Assembly (NCBI RefSeq): GCF_002632755.1
Contig: NZ_NJAK01000002.1
Coordinates: 407,177-471,176, forward strand
Source: Xenorhabdus ishibashii
GTDB lineage: Bacteria > Pseudomonadota > Gammaproteobacteria > Enterobacterales > Enterobacteriaceae
Direction of reading: 5' to 3'
Length of the DNA: 64,000 nt
Shown piece by piece: positions 31,358 through 40,726 of this stretch. A model generated the notes under the pieces. It searched no databases. It was not told the DNA's origin and was given only the letters and a program-made list of their open reading frames with translations. The position numbers and the translations under genes were made by a program. Each line of letters starts with the position of its first letter. Position 1 is the first letter of the stretch.

Positions 31358-32731
31358 GTGCAGAAATATTTAAATGAAGCGCGTAGTTTGCTCGCTTTAG
31401 GGATCCCTGTTGTCATCGCACAGTTTTCACAAACTGCGATGGGTTTCGTTGATACCGTCATGGCTGGTAAAGCTGGTGCTATTGAAATGTCAGCGGTTGC
31501 TGTTGGTACATCAATCTGGCTGCCAGTCATTCTATTTAGCCAAGGTTTATTATTCGCCTTGACACCAATCGTGGCACACATGAATGGCTCTGGCCAGAGA
31601 AAAAATGTTGCTGGCCAAATCCAGCAAGGGTTTTGGCTTGCAACCTTCCTCTCTATTTTGACCATCGCAATACTGTATAACAGCCGATTTATTATAGAAG
31701 CACAACATAATATCGATCCTGTATTGGCACAGAAAGCCACGGAATTTATCCATGCTATCATGTGGGGAGCACCAGGTTATTTATTTTATCAAGTCTTGCG
31801 TGGTCAATGTGAAGGGTTATCGAAAACCAAACCAGCAATGGTCATTGGCCTTGCCGGACTACTGGTCAATATTCCTGTTAACTATATTTTTATTTACGGT
31901 AAATTTGGTGCACCGGCATTGGGTGGTGTAGGTTGTGGTGTTGCAACGGCAACCGTTTACTGGGTTATGTTCTTGTTATTGCTTGTCTATGTGAAGCACT
32001 CTCCTTCCCAAAAAGATATCCAAACATTTACCAAATTTGCGGGTCCTGAATGGCATACGCAAAAACGTATTACATTGCTTGGCCTGCCTATCGCTTTAGC
32101 GATGTTCTTTGAGGTTACTCTGTTTGCTGTCGTTTCGTTGCTGGTTTCTCCACTTGGTGTCGTAGCCGTTGCCGGACACCAGATATCGCTCAATTTCAGT
32201 TCCATGATGTTTATGTTCCCGTTGTCATTGGGAATAGCGGCCACCATCCGCGTTGGCTACAATCTGGGACAACAATCGACAGAAGGTGCTAAAATATCCG
32301 CATACACGAGTATTATTGTTGGGTTAATTATTGCCTGCGTGACAGCGACCTTCACGGTACTGTTTAGTGAACACATTGCATTTATGTACAACGATAATCC
32401 TGAGGTCGTTCTTCTTGCCTCTCACTTAATGCTGTTTGCTGCTATTTATCAGCTTTCCGATGCGGTTCAGGTCATTGGATCTGGGGTATTACGCGGGTAC
32501 AAAGATACACGTTCTATTTTCTTTATCACTTTTATTTCTTATTGGATCTTAGGGCTGCCCAGTGGCTATATTCTGGCATTGACGGATTATGTAACTAAGC
32601 CGATGGGGCCACAGGGTTTCTGGATTGGGTTCATTATCGGTTTAACTGCATCAGCATTTATGATGGGTTACCGTATTCTGTGGACACAAAAACAACCAGC
32701 CCATTATGTTCTGAAACGTTCTACTCGTTAA
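31358..32731 (+). CDS. mdtK: MATE family multidrug exporter MdtK
   Basis: A 457-residue inner-membrane exporter of the MATE family with 12 predicted helices (E. coli MdtK/NorM 457). It exports fluoroquinolones and cationic dyes against a sodium or proton gradient. The start is GTG, with AAAGG about 9 bases upstream; '[20 protein letters not shown]' aligns with the E. coli start, which also uses GTG. It is followed by two tRNA genes, as in E. coli. Confidence 0.96.
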   Translation: MQKYLNEARSLLALGIPVVIAQFSQTAMGFVDTVMAGKAGAIEMSAVAVGTSIWLPVILFSQGLLFALTPIVAHMNGSGQRKNVAGQIQQGFWLATFLSILTIAILYNSRFIIEAQHNIDPVLAQKATEFIHAIMWGAPGYLFYQVLRGQCEGLSKTKPAMVIGLAGLLVNIPVNYIFIYGKFGAPALGGVGCGVATATVYWVMFLLLLVYVKHSPSQKDIQTFTKFAGPEWHTQKRITLLGLPIALAMFFEVTLFAVVSLLVSPLGVVAVAGHQISLNFSSMMFMFPLSLGIAATIRVGYNLGQQSTEGAKISAYTSIIVGLIIACVTATFTVLFSEHIAFMYNDNPEVVLLASHLMLFAAIYQLSDAVQVIGSGVLRGYKDTRSIFFITFISYWILGLPSGYILALTDYVTKPMGPQGFWIGFIIGLTASAFMMGYRILWTQKQPAHYVLKRSTR

Positions 32732-32764
32732 TTCAGCACATTTCAGTCTCCTGATTTACCAATA

Positions 32765-32840
32765 AAGGGGAAAAAGCTGCGAATTCATGCTAAAAGATGT
32801 AAATGCGAGCAGTTGAACAAGAATTTGCATTTTTCCCCTT
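32765..32840. repeat. Long-range inverted repeat behind mdtK
   Basis: An 11-bp perfect inverted repeat (32765-32775 with 32830-32840) encloses 54 bases that can form a smaller inner hairpin. It lies 33 bases behind mdtK and touches the -35 of the tRNA promoter. It may be an mdtK transcript end, but no T run follows. Confidence 0.4.
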
Positions 32841-32867
32841 GCCAGAAAGCTCAGTGCCCGTTAATAT
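32839..32867 (+). promoter_or_regulatory. Promoter of the tandem tRNA-Val genes
   Basis: A TTGCCA -35 (32839-32844), a 17-base spacer and a TAATAT -10 (32862-32867) are followed by a GC-rich CGTCCCCG discriminator, the pattern of stringently controlled stable RNA promoters. Transcription would begin at about 32874. Confidence 0.75.
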
Positions 32868-32900
32868 TCGTCCCCGTTGTCAGCCATAGAAATGTAGATT

Positions 32901-32977
32901 GCGTCCGTAGCTCAGTTGGTTAGAGCACCACCTTGACATGGTGGGGGTCGGTGGTTCGAGTCCACTCGGACGCACCA
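32901..32977 (+). tRNA. tRNA-Val (GAC), first copy
   Basis: A 77-base tRNA with the acceptor pair GCGTCCG/CGGACGC, a D-arm, anticodon GAC (in TTGACAT), variable loop GGGGTC, T-loop GTTCGAGTC and an encoded CCA. Position and anticodon match E. coli valV/valW behind mdtK. Confidence 0.98.
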
Positions 32978-33009
32978 AATATTTGGCTGAAAAAAAAGAG
33001 TATTAATGT

Positions 33010-33086
33010 GCGTCCGTAGCTCAGTTGGTTAGAGCACCACCTTGACATGGTGGGGGTCGGTGGTTCGAGTCCACTCGGACGCACCA
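33010..33086 (+). tRNA. tRNA-Val (GAC), second copy
   Basis: Identical over all 77 bases to the first copy, 32 bases downstream and read from the same promoter. The pair corresponds to valV and valW of E. coli. CCA is encoded. Confidence 0.98.
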
Positions 33087-33601
33087 TATCTACTTCATCA
33101 CATCACGCTTTCCTTGTACTGTTTTTACTATTTTCCCGTGTTCCCATTCTGATATCTCACCTGCTCATGAACTGGATTGTTACTCAATCTATCCTTGTAT
33201 AAAAATTCAATCATATTTTTTTGCGCAACAACTCTCTGATTTCTTTAACCCAGGACTATGGCTATCTTCTTTTTTCTGTATGGAAATCTTTTCAAGCGCT
33301 ATTTTTTGATTCATTTCACAGAAATTAGTCTCTATAATACGCTTATGTCATAAGTTGAATGGTTTCAGCCAATTAATTTACCGAATCCAGAAAAAATTAC
33401 AGATGATTAGTCGAACTAAATCCGTATATCTACACATACCTAACCTCACGCTGAAAAACCATTTGACGCTTACTGCTATCCATTTTCCATTGCTACCCAT
33501 TTCACTATGTTGCGCAACTAAAAACAGCAGATGATGCAGGCATACATGTTAATGGCTAGTGATTCACTCTTTTAATCCATTTAATCAGTAGATAGATTGT
33601 C
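33087..33601. other. Gap between the tRNA genes and pykF
   Basis: About 515 bp without a gene. It holds a TATAAT -10 (33333-33338) whose -35 is poor, followed by a Cra-like palindrome (33356-33367). I see no clear terminator behind the tRNA genes. Genes found near here in E. coli, such as ydhR, are not present. Confidence 0.55.
33356..33367. promoter_or_regulatory. Possible Cra (FruR) operator of pykF
   Basis: TGAATGGTTTCA is a near-palindrome close to the Cra consensus TGAAWCnnTTCA-type site. It lies about 18 bases behind a TATAAT -10 element, where a bound repressor would block pykF transcription, as Cra does in E. coli. Confidence 0.6.
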
Positions 33602-35011
33602 ATGAAAAAAACCAAAATTGTTTGTACTATCGGGCCAAAAACAGAATCCGAAGAGAAATTGACCGAATTACTTAATGCGGGTATGAATGTGATGCGCCTG
33701 AACTTTTCGCACGGTGACTACGAAGAGCATGGCCAACGCATTAAAAATATTCGCGCGGTTGTCGCAAAAACGGGCAAAAAAGCAGCAATTTTACTGGATA
33801 CTAAGGGTCCTGAAATCCGCACCATAAAACTGGAAGGTGGTAATGATGTCTCCCTTACTGCGGGTCAAACCTTCACCTTTACAACAGATAAATCTGTTAT
33901 TGGCAATCGAGATCGTGTCGCTGTGACTTATGCCGGACTGCCAGAAGATCTGAAACCAGGAAACACCGTATTGGTTGATGATGGTTTGATTGCCATGACA
34001 GTTAAAGAAACTACCGCAACCGAAGTTATCTGTGAAGTATTGAACAGCGGTGACTTAGGTGAAAACAAAGGCGTTAACCTGCCAAATGTTTCCATCAACC
34101 TGCCTGCACTAGCAGAAAAAGATAAACAGGATTTGATTTTCGGTTGTGAGCAAAATGTAGATTTCGTTGCGGCGTCTTTTATCCGTAAGCGTTCCGATGT
34201 ACTGGAAATCCGTGAACATCTGAAAGCGCATGGCGGCGAACACATCCAAATCATTTCTAAAATCGAAAATCAGGAAGGCCTGAATAACTTCGATGAAATT
34301 CTCGAAGCGTCTGACGGTATCATGGTTGCCCGTGGCGATCTGGGGGTTGAAATTCCGGTAGAAGAAGTTATCTTCGCGCAAAAAATGATGATTGAAAAAT
34401 GTAATGCAGCTCGTAAGGTTGTTATCACTGCAACCCAAATGCTGGATTCCATGATCAAAAACCCACGCCCTACCCGTGCTGAAGCCGGCGATGTTGCTAA
34501 CGCTATTTTAGATGGCACAGATGCAGTAATGCTTTCTGGTGAAAGTGCGAAAGGAAAATATCCTGTTGAAGCCGTCTCTATCATGGCAACAATCTGTGAA
34601 CGTACAGATCGCGTTATGGGCAGCAAAATTGAACATACCAGGACTCAGAAACTGCGCGTTACCGAAGCCGTGTGCCGTGGTGCGGTTGAAATTGCAGAGA
34701 AATTGGAAGCACCACTAATTGTTGTGGCAACATATGGTGGTAAGTCTGCAAGATCTATCCGCAAATATTTCCCTAATGCGCCAATCCTTGCGTTGACAAC
34801 TAATGAAATCACTGCTCGCCAATTGCTGTTGATCAAAGGTGTTTCCACTCAGGTTGTCAAAGAAATCGCTTCTACCGACGATTTTTACCGTATTGGTAAA
34901 GAAGCGGCATTAGCAAGTGGTATGGCACACAAAGGAGATATCGTTGTCATGGTATCCGGTGCATTAGTACCAAGTGGCACCACAAACACTTCCTCTGTCC
35001 ATGTGCTTTAA
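33602..35011 (+). CDS. pykF: Pyruvate kinase I
   Basis: A 469-residue glycolytic enzyme that makes pyruvate and ATP from PEP and ADP (E. coli PykF 470). The start '[19 protein letters not shown]' and the active-site segment '[14 protein letters not shown]' are conserved, and the C-terminal allosteric domain is complete. PpsA, which runs the reverse conversion, is encoded 7 kb away. It ends at a clear terminator. Confidence 0.97.
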   Translation: MKKTKIVCTIGPKTESEEKLTELLNAGMNVMRLNFSHGDYEEHGQRIKNIRAVVAKTGKKAAILLDTKGPEIRTIKLEGGNDVSLTAGQTFTFTTDKSVIGNRDRVAVTYAGLPEDLKPGNTVLVDDGLIAMTVKETTATEVICEVLNSGDLGENKGVNLPNVSINLPALAEKDKQDLIFGCEQNVDFVAASFIRKRSDVLEIREHLKAHGGEHIQIISKIENQEGLNNFDEILEASDGIMVARGDLGVEIPVEEVIFAQKMMIEKCNAARKVVITATQMLDSMIKNPRPTRAEAGDVANAILDGTDAVMLSGESAKGKYPVEAVSIMATICERTDRVMGSKIEHTRTQKLRVTEAVCRGAVEIAEKLEAPLIVVATYGGKSARSIRKYFPNAPILALTTNEITARQLLLIKGVSTQVVKEIASTDDFYRIGKEAALASGMAHKGDIVVMVSGALVPSGTTNTSSVHVL

Positions 35012-35072
35012 GATGCAATAAGCCATAAACAAAACAGGCTGCCTGAATTTAAGCAGTACTGAGCATCATCAA

Positions 35073-35111
35073 GAAGCCCATATTGGCGTTATGCAGATTT
35101 GGGCTTTTTAT
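35073..35111 (+). terminator. Terminator of pykF
   Basis: A 7-bp stem AAGCCCA/TGGGCTT (35074-35080 with 35100-35106) with a 19-base loop is followed by TTTTTATG. Confidence 0.75.
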
Positions 35112-35473
35112 GCTTTTATGATGTCATCATCAATGATGTATTTTATGGCCTGGCTAACTGAAAATAATTTGTTCTATCTTATTCTAGATATTGCTTAGTA
35201 CAAGAATACTTTACTATTTTCGCTCACTTATACTTAGCGTAATGGATCTTTTATATAACAATAAATCACGTTAATTTAACAATATTAATTTAATTAATCC
35301 TTTACCATTAATATAATTAAACAAATAAATTTTAGTGTTATTTATTTTGATTAAATTACCTTTTCGGCTTGCCTTCTTATGTTGATATTCCCAAATTATT
35401 AGCTTATTTTGAGATAAAGAACAGTAGAATTTTTTTTCGTAGCAAAAATTTATTCTCTTTCTAAAATAGTTTG
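35112..35473. other. AT-rich region upstream of lpp
   Basis: About 360 bp of very AT-rich sequence between pykF and the lpp promoter. It shows no gene. AT-rich upstream tracts of this type strengthen lpp promoters in enterics, but that role is inferred here. Confidence 0.5.
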
Positions 35474-35525
35474 TGTAATACTTAGATGGCTACTTGGAGA
35501 TTAACTTAATCTAGAGGGTAATGTG
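35474..35525 (+). promoter_or_regulatory. lpp promoter -10 and conserved leader
   Basis: A TGTAAT -10 (35474-35479) leads to a start at about 35489 (GCTAC). The leader GGAGATTAACTTAATCTAGA followed by GGG is almost the same as the E. coli lpp leader as I recall it. It holds the perfect palindrome AGATTAA-C-TTAATCT and the GAGGG ribosome site. No clear -35 is visible. Confidence 0.7.
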
Positions 35526-35762
35526 ATGAATCGTACTAAAGTTGTATTTGGTGCAGTAATTCTGGCTTCTACTCTGTTAGCGGGTTGCTCAAGCGCAACT
35601 AAAGTTGAACAACTCGCCTCTCAGGTTCAAACTCTCGGCTCTAAAGTTGACCAGTTGAGCAGTGATCTCAGTTCTATTCGTTCTGATGTACAATCAGCCA
35701 GAGATGAAGCTTCTCGCGCGAATCAGCGCCTTGATAACCAAGTTCGTTCATACAAGAAATAA
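35526..35762 (+). CDS. lpp: Major outer-membrane lipoprotein Lpp (Braun lipoprotein)
   Basis: A 78-residue precursor, the E. coli length. The signal peptide ends at the lipobox 'LLAGC' (Cys21), followed by the heptad-repeat trimeric helix ('[20 protein letters not shown]'). It ends in 'RSYKK', whose terminal Lys can be joined to peptidoglycan. GAGGG lies 7 bases before the ATG; a GTG directly upstream in frame is less likely. ldtE next door encodes an enzyme of the family that makes such links. Confidence 0.97.
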   Translation: MNRTKVVFGAVILASTLLAGCSSATKVEQLASQVQTLGSKVDQLSSDLSSIRSDVQSARDEASRANQRLDNQVRSYKK

Positions 35763-35787
35763 TCTTTATAGTAGGTAGAAATTGTTC

Positions 35788-35822
35788 ATAAAAAATGGCG
35801 TACCATCGTACGCCATTCCTAT
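35788..35822. terminator. Shared lpp/ldtE terminator
   Basis: A 10-bp perfect stem (35794-35803 with 35808-35817) with a CATC loop. On the minus strand six T residues follow (ldtE side); on the plus strand CCTATTTC follows (lpp side). Confidence 0.88.
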
Positions 35823-35825
35823 TTC

Positions 35826-36878
35826 TTAAGTTTCTGGTTGGTAAATCGGCTCTGGTTGATGTAACCGCGGTATTTTGGCAGGTTTAATTCCCCGGATAAC
35901 CGTATCTTCCGTATCTTCAATTGGATCTAAAATCACCTTTTCCGCCTGGCCATTATTCACCTGTACTGGCATTCCTGAACGACGAATAATAGCTTGTTCA
36001 ACAAGGAATTCATCTGTCTCACGATTATTAATGAACTTTACTAAGCCTTCAGGGCGTGGGATAGGCATTGTTTGTGGATCATCGGTCTCTTTATTAGAAA
36101 GCGGCTGATGAACTTCTACATAGCGCTTACCATCTGGCTCTATGGCATATTTCACGGGTTCATTAATGACTTGGACACGCGTCCCTCGTGGAACAGTCTG
36201 AAACAGAGCTTCGATATCATCAGGCCGCAAACGGATACATCCTGAACTGACACGCATACCAATGCCAAAATTCGCATTTGTGCCATGGATCAGATATTCG
36301 CCACGCCCGGCGGCTAAACGTAAGGCAAAATCCCCCATTGGATTATCTGGACCTGCGGGTATTACGGCAGGCAAAATAATTCCCCGACTAGCATAATCCT
36401 TGCGAATATTAACGGTTGGTGTCCATGTCGGGTTTTTAATCAATTGGCTGACTGACGTTGTCATAGTCGGCGTGTTACGCCCAAGTTGACCTATTCCAAT
36501 AGGGTACACAACAACATAATTATTTCCCTCAGGGAAATAATAGAGCCGGAGTTCGGCCAGATTGATAATAATCCCTTGACGAGGAGTGTCTGGAAGCAAC
36601 ATCTGTGATGGAATAATTAACTCAGTGCCAGGTTTAGGCAAATAGGGATCAACACCAGGATTTGCTTCCAACATCGCCAGTAATCCTATTTGGTATTTGG
36701 CTGCAATGTATTCTAACGGCTGCCCGTCATCGGGCACAGTATAGGTAGAGTTTTCGCCAATCAGACGGCTATTAGCAGGAGGCAATGGATACTCGATAGC
36801 ATGGGCGATATTAGTCAATCCGCTTAACGACAACATGCCAATCAAGAACATGCCGATAACAGTTAAAGATCGCTTCAT
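35826..36878 (-). CDS. ldtE: L,D-transpeptidase (LdtE/YnhG type)
   Basis: A 350-residue periplasmic enzyme. A signal peptide (about 1-27, ending 'NIAHA') is followed by a LysM-like domain (about 40-90) and the YkuD catalytic domain, whose active-site motif is 'HGTNANFGIGMRVSSGCIRL' with the nucleophilic Cys. In E. coli LdtE (YnhG) makes 3-3 crosslinks in peptidoglycan, while relatives attach Lpp. It has a longer tail than E. coli YnhG (334). Which of the two reactions it favours cannot be told from sequence alone. Confidence 0.9.
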   Translation of the reverse strand: MKRSLTVIGMFLIGMLSLSGLTNIAHAIEYPLPPANSRLIGENSTYTVPDDGQPLEYIAAKYQIGLLAMLEANPGVDPYLPKPGTELIIPSQMLLPDTPRQGIIINLAELRLYYFPEGNNYVVVYPIGIGQLGRNTPTMTTSVSQLIKNPTWTPTVNIRKDYASRGIILPAVIPAGPDNPMGDFALRLAAGRGEYLIHGTNANFGIGMRVSSGCIRLRPDDIEALFQTVPRGTRVQVINEPVKYAIEPDGKRYVEVHQPLSNKETDDPQTMPIPRPEGLVKFINNRETDEFLVEQAIIRRSGMPVQVNNGQAEKVILDPIEDTEDTVIRGIKPAKIPRLHQPEPIYQPET

Positions 36879-37031
36879 ACGTGCTTCCTGAAAATGACAT
36901 TGAATGTTTGTGGTTAATTAATAGCCTATTTTGCAAAACTATTCTATCTCATTCGTAGTTATTAAAGAGAGGTGTATATATTCGGCTGTTCCTGCCAGTG
37001 AAATACTGACAGGAATAAAAAAACAAAACAG

Positions 37032-37445
37032 CTAAGATAAAATTGCTGTTGTCAGGCGAGATGTGCAACATAATTGTTGCTGATCATTGTAGATATCAAT
37101 CTGCCAGACCTGATGTGAACGGCCAAGATGGACAGGTTTACAAACCCCTTTAACCACACCTTCACGAACAGATTTAAGGTGGTTAGCATTAATTTCTACT
37201 CCCACCACTTTCTGTTCTCCTTCCGAACAGAGATAACCTGCAATCGAACCGAGTGTTTCCGCCAGTACTACAGATGCTCCGCCATGCAAGATCCCGAATG
37301 GCTGTTTAGTTCGTTGATCAACTGGCATTATTCCTTCGATAAAATCATCGCCAAGCTGGGTAAATTCGATCCCTACATGTTTTACCATACACTCACCATT
37401 AAATTGATTAAGTGTGTTTACATCTATATTACGTTTCCAAATCAC
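37032..37445 (-). CDS. menI: 1,4-dihydroxy-2-naphthoyl-CoA thioesterase MenI (YdiI)
   Basis: A 137-residue hotdog-fold thioesterase matching E. coli YdiI (136), which releases dihydroxynaphthoate in menaquinone synthesis. The hotdog active-site stretch is 'QPFGILHGGASVVLAETLGS' with its catalytic Glu. Its ATG overlaps the ydiJ stop by 4 bases, so it is coupled to ydiJ. Confidence 0.92.
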   Translation of the reverse strand: MIWKRNIDVNTLNQFNGECMVKHVGIEFTQLGDDFIEGIMPVDQRTKQPFGILHGGASVVLAETLGSIAGYLCSEGEQKVVGVEINANHLKSVREGVVKGVCKPVHLGRSHQVWQIDIYNDQQQLCCTSRLTTAILS

Positions 37446-40400
37446 GGCATTATCTCCAATAAGGCTTGTAATGGATGTTTAAGTAATTTTCCTTCTATGC
37501 GCTTCACCTGGCTGCGACACGAATACCCTGTACTCAGGCAATGTTCTAAGGATAGATTTTTCAGTGCCGGAGCCCATGAAAGTTTGTAGATGCCAATGGA
37601 TCTCTCCAGATTTTTCTTTTCATGACCATATGTACCCGCCATACCACAACATCCGACACTGACATGATTCAATTGATGACCAAAATGGCAGAAGATATCA
37701 GACCACTCTTTACCGCTATTAGGCAATGCTGTCACTTCGGTACAGTGTCCGAGCAGATACCAGTTATGTCTGGATATTGAGTTATCGTTTTTCGCTTGTG
37801 ACATTGTTTCCGGCAGAATACTGGTTAACCATTCATGTACTAACTGAACCTTAAAATTTCCTCTCCGTTGACCGAGAATAGCGTCATATTCATCTCGGTA
37901 ACACAGAACTAAAGCAGGATCGACACCTACCATAGGAATATTCAGACGCGCAATACGATTAAGGAAGTCAGCCGTTTTTCCCGCGGTTTTGGCAAATCGC
38001 TTCAAGAACCCTTTGACATGCTGTGCTTTTCCATTAGGTGAAAATGGCAATAAGACCGGTTTATACCCCAGCTTTTCTACCAGCAATACAAAATCAGTGA
38101 CCACTTTCGCATCGTAATAACTTGTAAAAGGGTCTTGGACAATAAGCACATGTTGGTCACGCTGTAGTGATGATAAGCCTTCCAACTGTTCCAGCGTCGT
38201 CCTTGCAGCATAATGACCAGCAAGTTGCTGCTGTAATGTCGGATAGGAGAGTAACGGCAGATCCGCCATACCAATGGTATGCTGGCTGATTTTTTGTACC
38301 CAAGGTTGTTTCAGGAAAAAATTAAATACTCGCGGTGCCTTTGCCATTAATGGCGTACTGTGTTCAACATTAGCAACAATATGATCACGCAATGGACGCA
38401 AATAACGGCTGTGATACAACGCTAAGAAACGGGAACGAAATGAAGGGACATCTATCTTGATCGGACATTGTGTTGAACAAGCCTTGCAGGCCAAACAACC
38501 TGACATCGCCTCTTTAACTTCATGTGAGAAATCATATTCACCTCGCCATGCCTGCCAACTATGACGCGTCTTTTCAATCAATCCCCGCAAGCTGGGTCGT
38601 GCCTGATCCAACCCTTGCTCCAATAATTTGGGTTCAACTCCCTGCTCCGTCAAAAGCCGCAACCACTCTCTCACCAAGGTCGCCCTGCCTTTGGGGGAAT
38701 GTATGCGATGCTGGCTGATTTTCATTGACGGACACATTGGGCTTTTGACGTCGAAATTGAAGCATAACCCATTACCATTACATTCCATTGCTCCACGAAA
38801 TGCATTCCTGACATTGACCGGAATGATACGGTCGTAAGTCCCACGCTTAGCTGCATCAACTTTCATCATTGGGGCATCGACTCCAATGGGTGGGCAGATT
38901 TTCCCCGGATTGAGTCGATTAAGAGGATCAAACGCCGCTTTTATTCGGCGCAGTTCGCTATACAAAACCTCACCAAAAAAGGCAGGGCTATATTCTGCCC
39001 GAAAACCCTTTCCATGTTCTCCCCATAACAAACCGCCATATTTGGCCGTCAAGTGAACAACTTCATCAGAAATCTGTTTCATCAAGATTTCCTGTTGAGG
39101 ATCACACATATCCAACGCAGGACGCACGTGCAAAACACCTGCATCTACATGTCCAAACATACCGTAATTCAGTTTGTGATTATCCAAAAGCTGGCGAAAT
39201 TCAGCGATATAATCGGCAAGATGTTGAGGAGGAACACAGGTATCTTCGACAAACGGAATGGGTTTAGCCGGCCCTTTACTGTTACCTAATAACCCGACGG
39301 ATTTTTTCCGCATGGCATAAATGCGCTCAATATCCGCTAAATCATGGCACATCTGATAGCCAATAATGCCTGCCTGATTTTTTTCCATCAATTCATCAAG
39401 GCGTAAGCAAAGCGCCTGCAACTGCTGATCAATTTTTTGTTCATCATTACCACTGAATTCGACAATATTCAGGCCTTGCATATCCTTATCAGGCACATCA
39501 GTAATCAGTTCTTTCACTGAATGCCAGATGATATCTTCACGCGCCAGATTGAGTACCTTAGAATCTACCGTCTCAACTGAGAGCGCTTTAGCTTCTACCA
39601 TAAAGGGAGCATTACGTAAGGCAGAATCAAAGGAGTTATATTTGACATTTACCAGTCGTCTGACTTTAGGTAACGGCGTGATATCCAGTGTCGCCTCGGT
39701 AATGAAGGCCAGAGTACCTTCAGAACCAGTCAAAATACGGGTGAGATCAAAAGACTGCATATCATCGCTGAATACATGACGTAAATCGTATCCCGTCAGA
39801 AATCGGTTGAGTTTAGGGAATTTCTCAATAATTAATTGCCGTTGTTCACGGCAACGCTCGAGTACCGTTTTATAAACACGACCAACAGTGCTCTCTTCTT
39901 GCGCAATCGATTCCGCCAATGCTATGTTCATGGGACGGGTATCTAACATTTCCCCTCCCAATAAAACAGCACGTATACCCAGTATATGATCCGAAGTTTT
40001 GCCATAAACCAGCGATCCCTGACCGGAAGCATCTGTATTAATCATACCGCCCAACGTAGCACGATTACTGGTTGAAAGTTCTGGGGAGAAAAAATAACCG
40101 AAAGGTTTTAGATATTGATTAAGTTGATCTTTGATAACACCGGCTTCGACTCTTACCCACCCTTGCTCTGGGTTGATTTCCAGAATGCGGTTCATATAAC
40201 GGGACATGTCCACCACAATACCATCGTTAAGTGATTGCCCATTTGTGCCCGTTCCCCCGCCGCGTGGGGTAAATGTCAAAGCCTTAAAACGTTTCTCTTC
40301 TGCTATTCTTGTCAGTAATACAACATCAGCACTGGAACGAGGAAATACAACAGCTTGTGGCAACAATTGATAAATACTGTTATCTGTCGCCATGGTCAGC

Positions 40401-40513
40401 CTATCGGCATAGCTACTGGTGGTATCTCCGGTAAAGCCCGCTTCTTTCAGTGCAGTCAAATAGTTCTGTGTCAGTTCACTGACACAGGGGGCTTGTGATA
40501 TACGTGGGATCAT
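37442..40513 (-). CDS. ydiJ: FAD/Fe-S 2-hydroxyacid dehydrogenase YdiJ
   Basis: A 1023-residue flavoprotein (E. coli YdiJ 1018). An N-terminal FAD-binding domain ('PRGGGTGTNGQSL' near residue 80) and FAD-oxidase C-terminal domain reach about residue 540. Then comes a 4Fe-4S ferredoxin-like part ('CLACKACSTQCPI') and a cysteine-rich C-terminal domain ('GCCGMAGTYGHE'). E. coli YdiJ has been reported to oxidise D-2-hydroxyglutarate; substrate use here is inferred. It is coupled to menI. Confidence 0.92.
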   Translation of the reverse strand: MIPRISQAPCVSELTQNYLTALKEAGFTGDTTSSYADRLTMATDNSIYQLLPQAVVFPRSSADVVLLTRIAEEKRFKALTFTPRGGGTGTNGQSLNDGIVVDMSRYMNRILEINPEQGWVRVEAGVIKDQLNQYLKPFGYFFSPELSTSNRATLGGMINTDASGQGSLVYGKTSDHILGIRAVLLGGEMLDTRPMNIALAESIAQEESTVGRVYKTVLERCREQRQLIIEKFPKLNRFLTGYDLRHVFSDDMQSFDLTRILTGSEGTLAFITEATLDITPLPKVRRLVNVKYNSFDSALRNAPFMVEAKALSVETVDSKVLNLAREDIIWHSVKELITDVPDKDMQGLNIVEFSGNDEQKIDQQLQALCLRLDELMEKNQAGIIGYQMCHDLADIERIYAMRKKSVGLLGNSKGPAKPIPFVEDTCVPPQHLADYIAEFRQLLDNHKLNYGMFGHVDAGVLHVRPALDMCDPQQEILMKQISDEVVHLTAKYGGLLWGEHGKGFRAEYSPAFFGEVLYSELRRIKAAFDPLNRLNPGKICPPIGVDAPMMKVDAAKRGTYDRIIPVNVRNAFRGAMECNGNGLCFNFDVKSPMCPSMKISQHRIHSPKGRATLVREWLRLLTEQGVEPKLLEQGLDQARPSLRGLIEKTRHSWQAWRGEYDFSHEVKEAMSGCLACKACSTQCPIKIDVPSFRSRFLALYHSRYLRPLRDHIVANVEHSTPLMAKAPRVFNFFLKQPWVQKISQHTIGMADLPLLSYPTLQQQLAGHYAARTTLEQLEGLSSLQRDQHVLIVQDPFTSYYDAKVVTDFVLLVEKLGYKPVLLPFSPNGKAQHVKGFLKRFAKTAGKTADFLNRIARLNIPMVGVDPALVLCYRDEYDAILGQRRGNFKVQLVHEWLTSILPETMSQAKNDNSISRHNWYLLGHCTEVTALPNSGKEWSDIFCHFGHQLNHVSVGCCGMAGTYGHEKKNLERSIGIYKLSWAPALKNLSLEHCLSTGYSCRSQVKRIEGKLLKHPLQALLEIMP

Positions 40514-40726
40514 TGGCTAATTGCCCCTTATTCTAATAAATATCCACATTGCTTTATCTGTATACTATCTTGGATAACGTAACTCAGACCATTTTTGGTT
40601 TCTGAGCAGGCAGGCTTTCAACCATATCACAATATTTCTCGATTTTGAGCAACTAGTGAAATAACGTTATATTTAATGACCATTGTTACTGCCAACAATC
40701 TTTTTAATTACCTGAGAAATGATTTC

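Noticed and set aside
32901..33086. Phage or island attachment site at the tandem tRNA genes
   Set aside because: tRNA genes are common integration sites, but no integrase and no repeated tRNA 3' end is found nearby, and the flanking gene order is the normal backbone.
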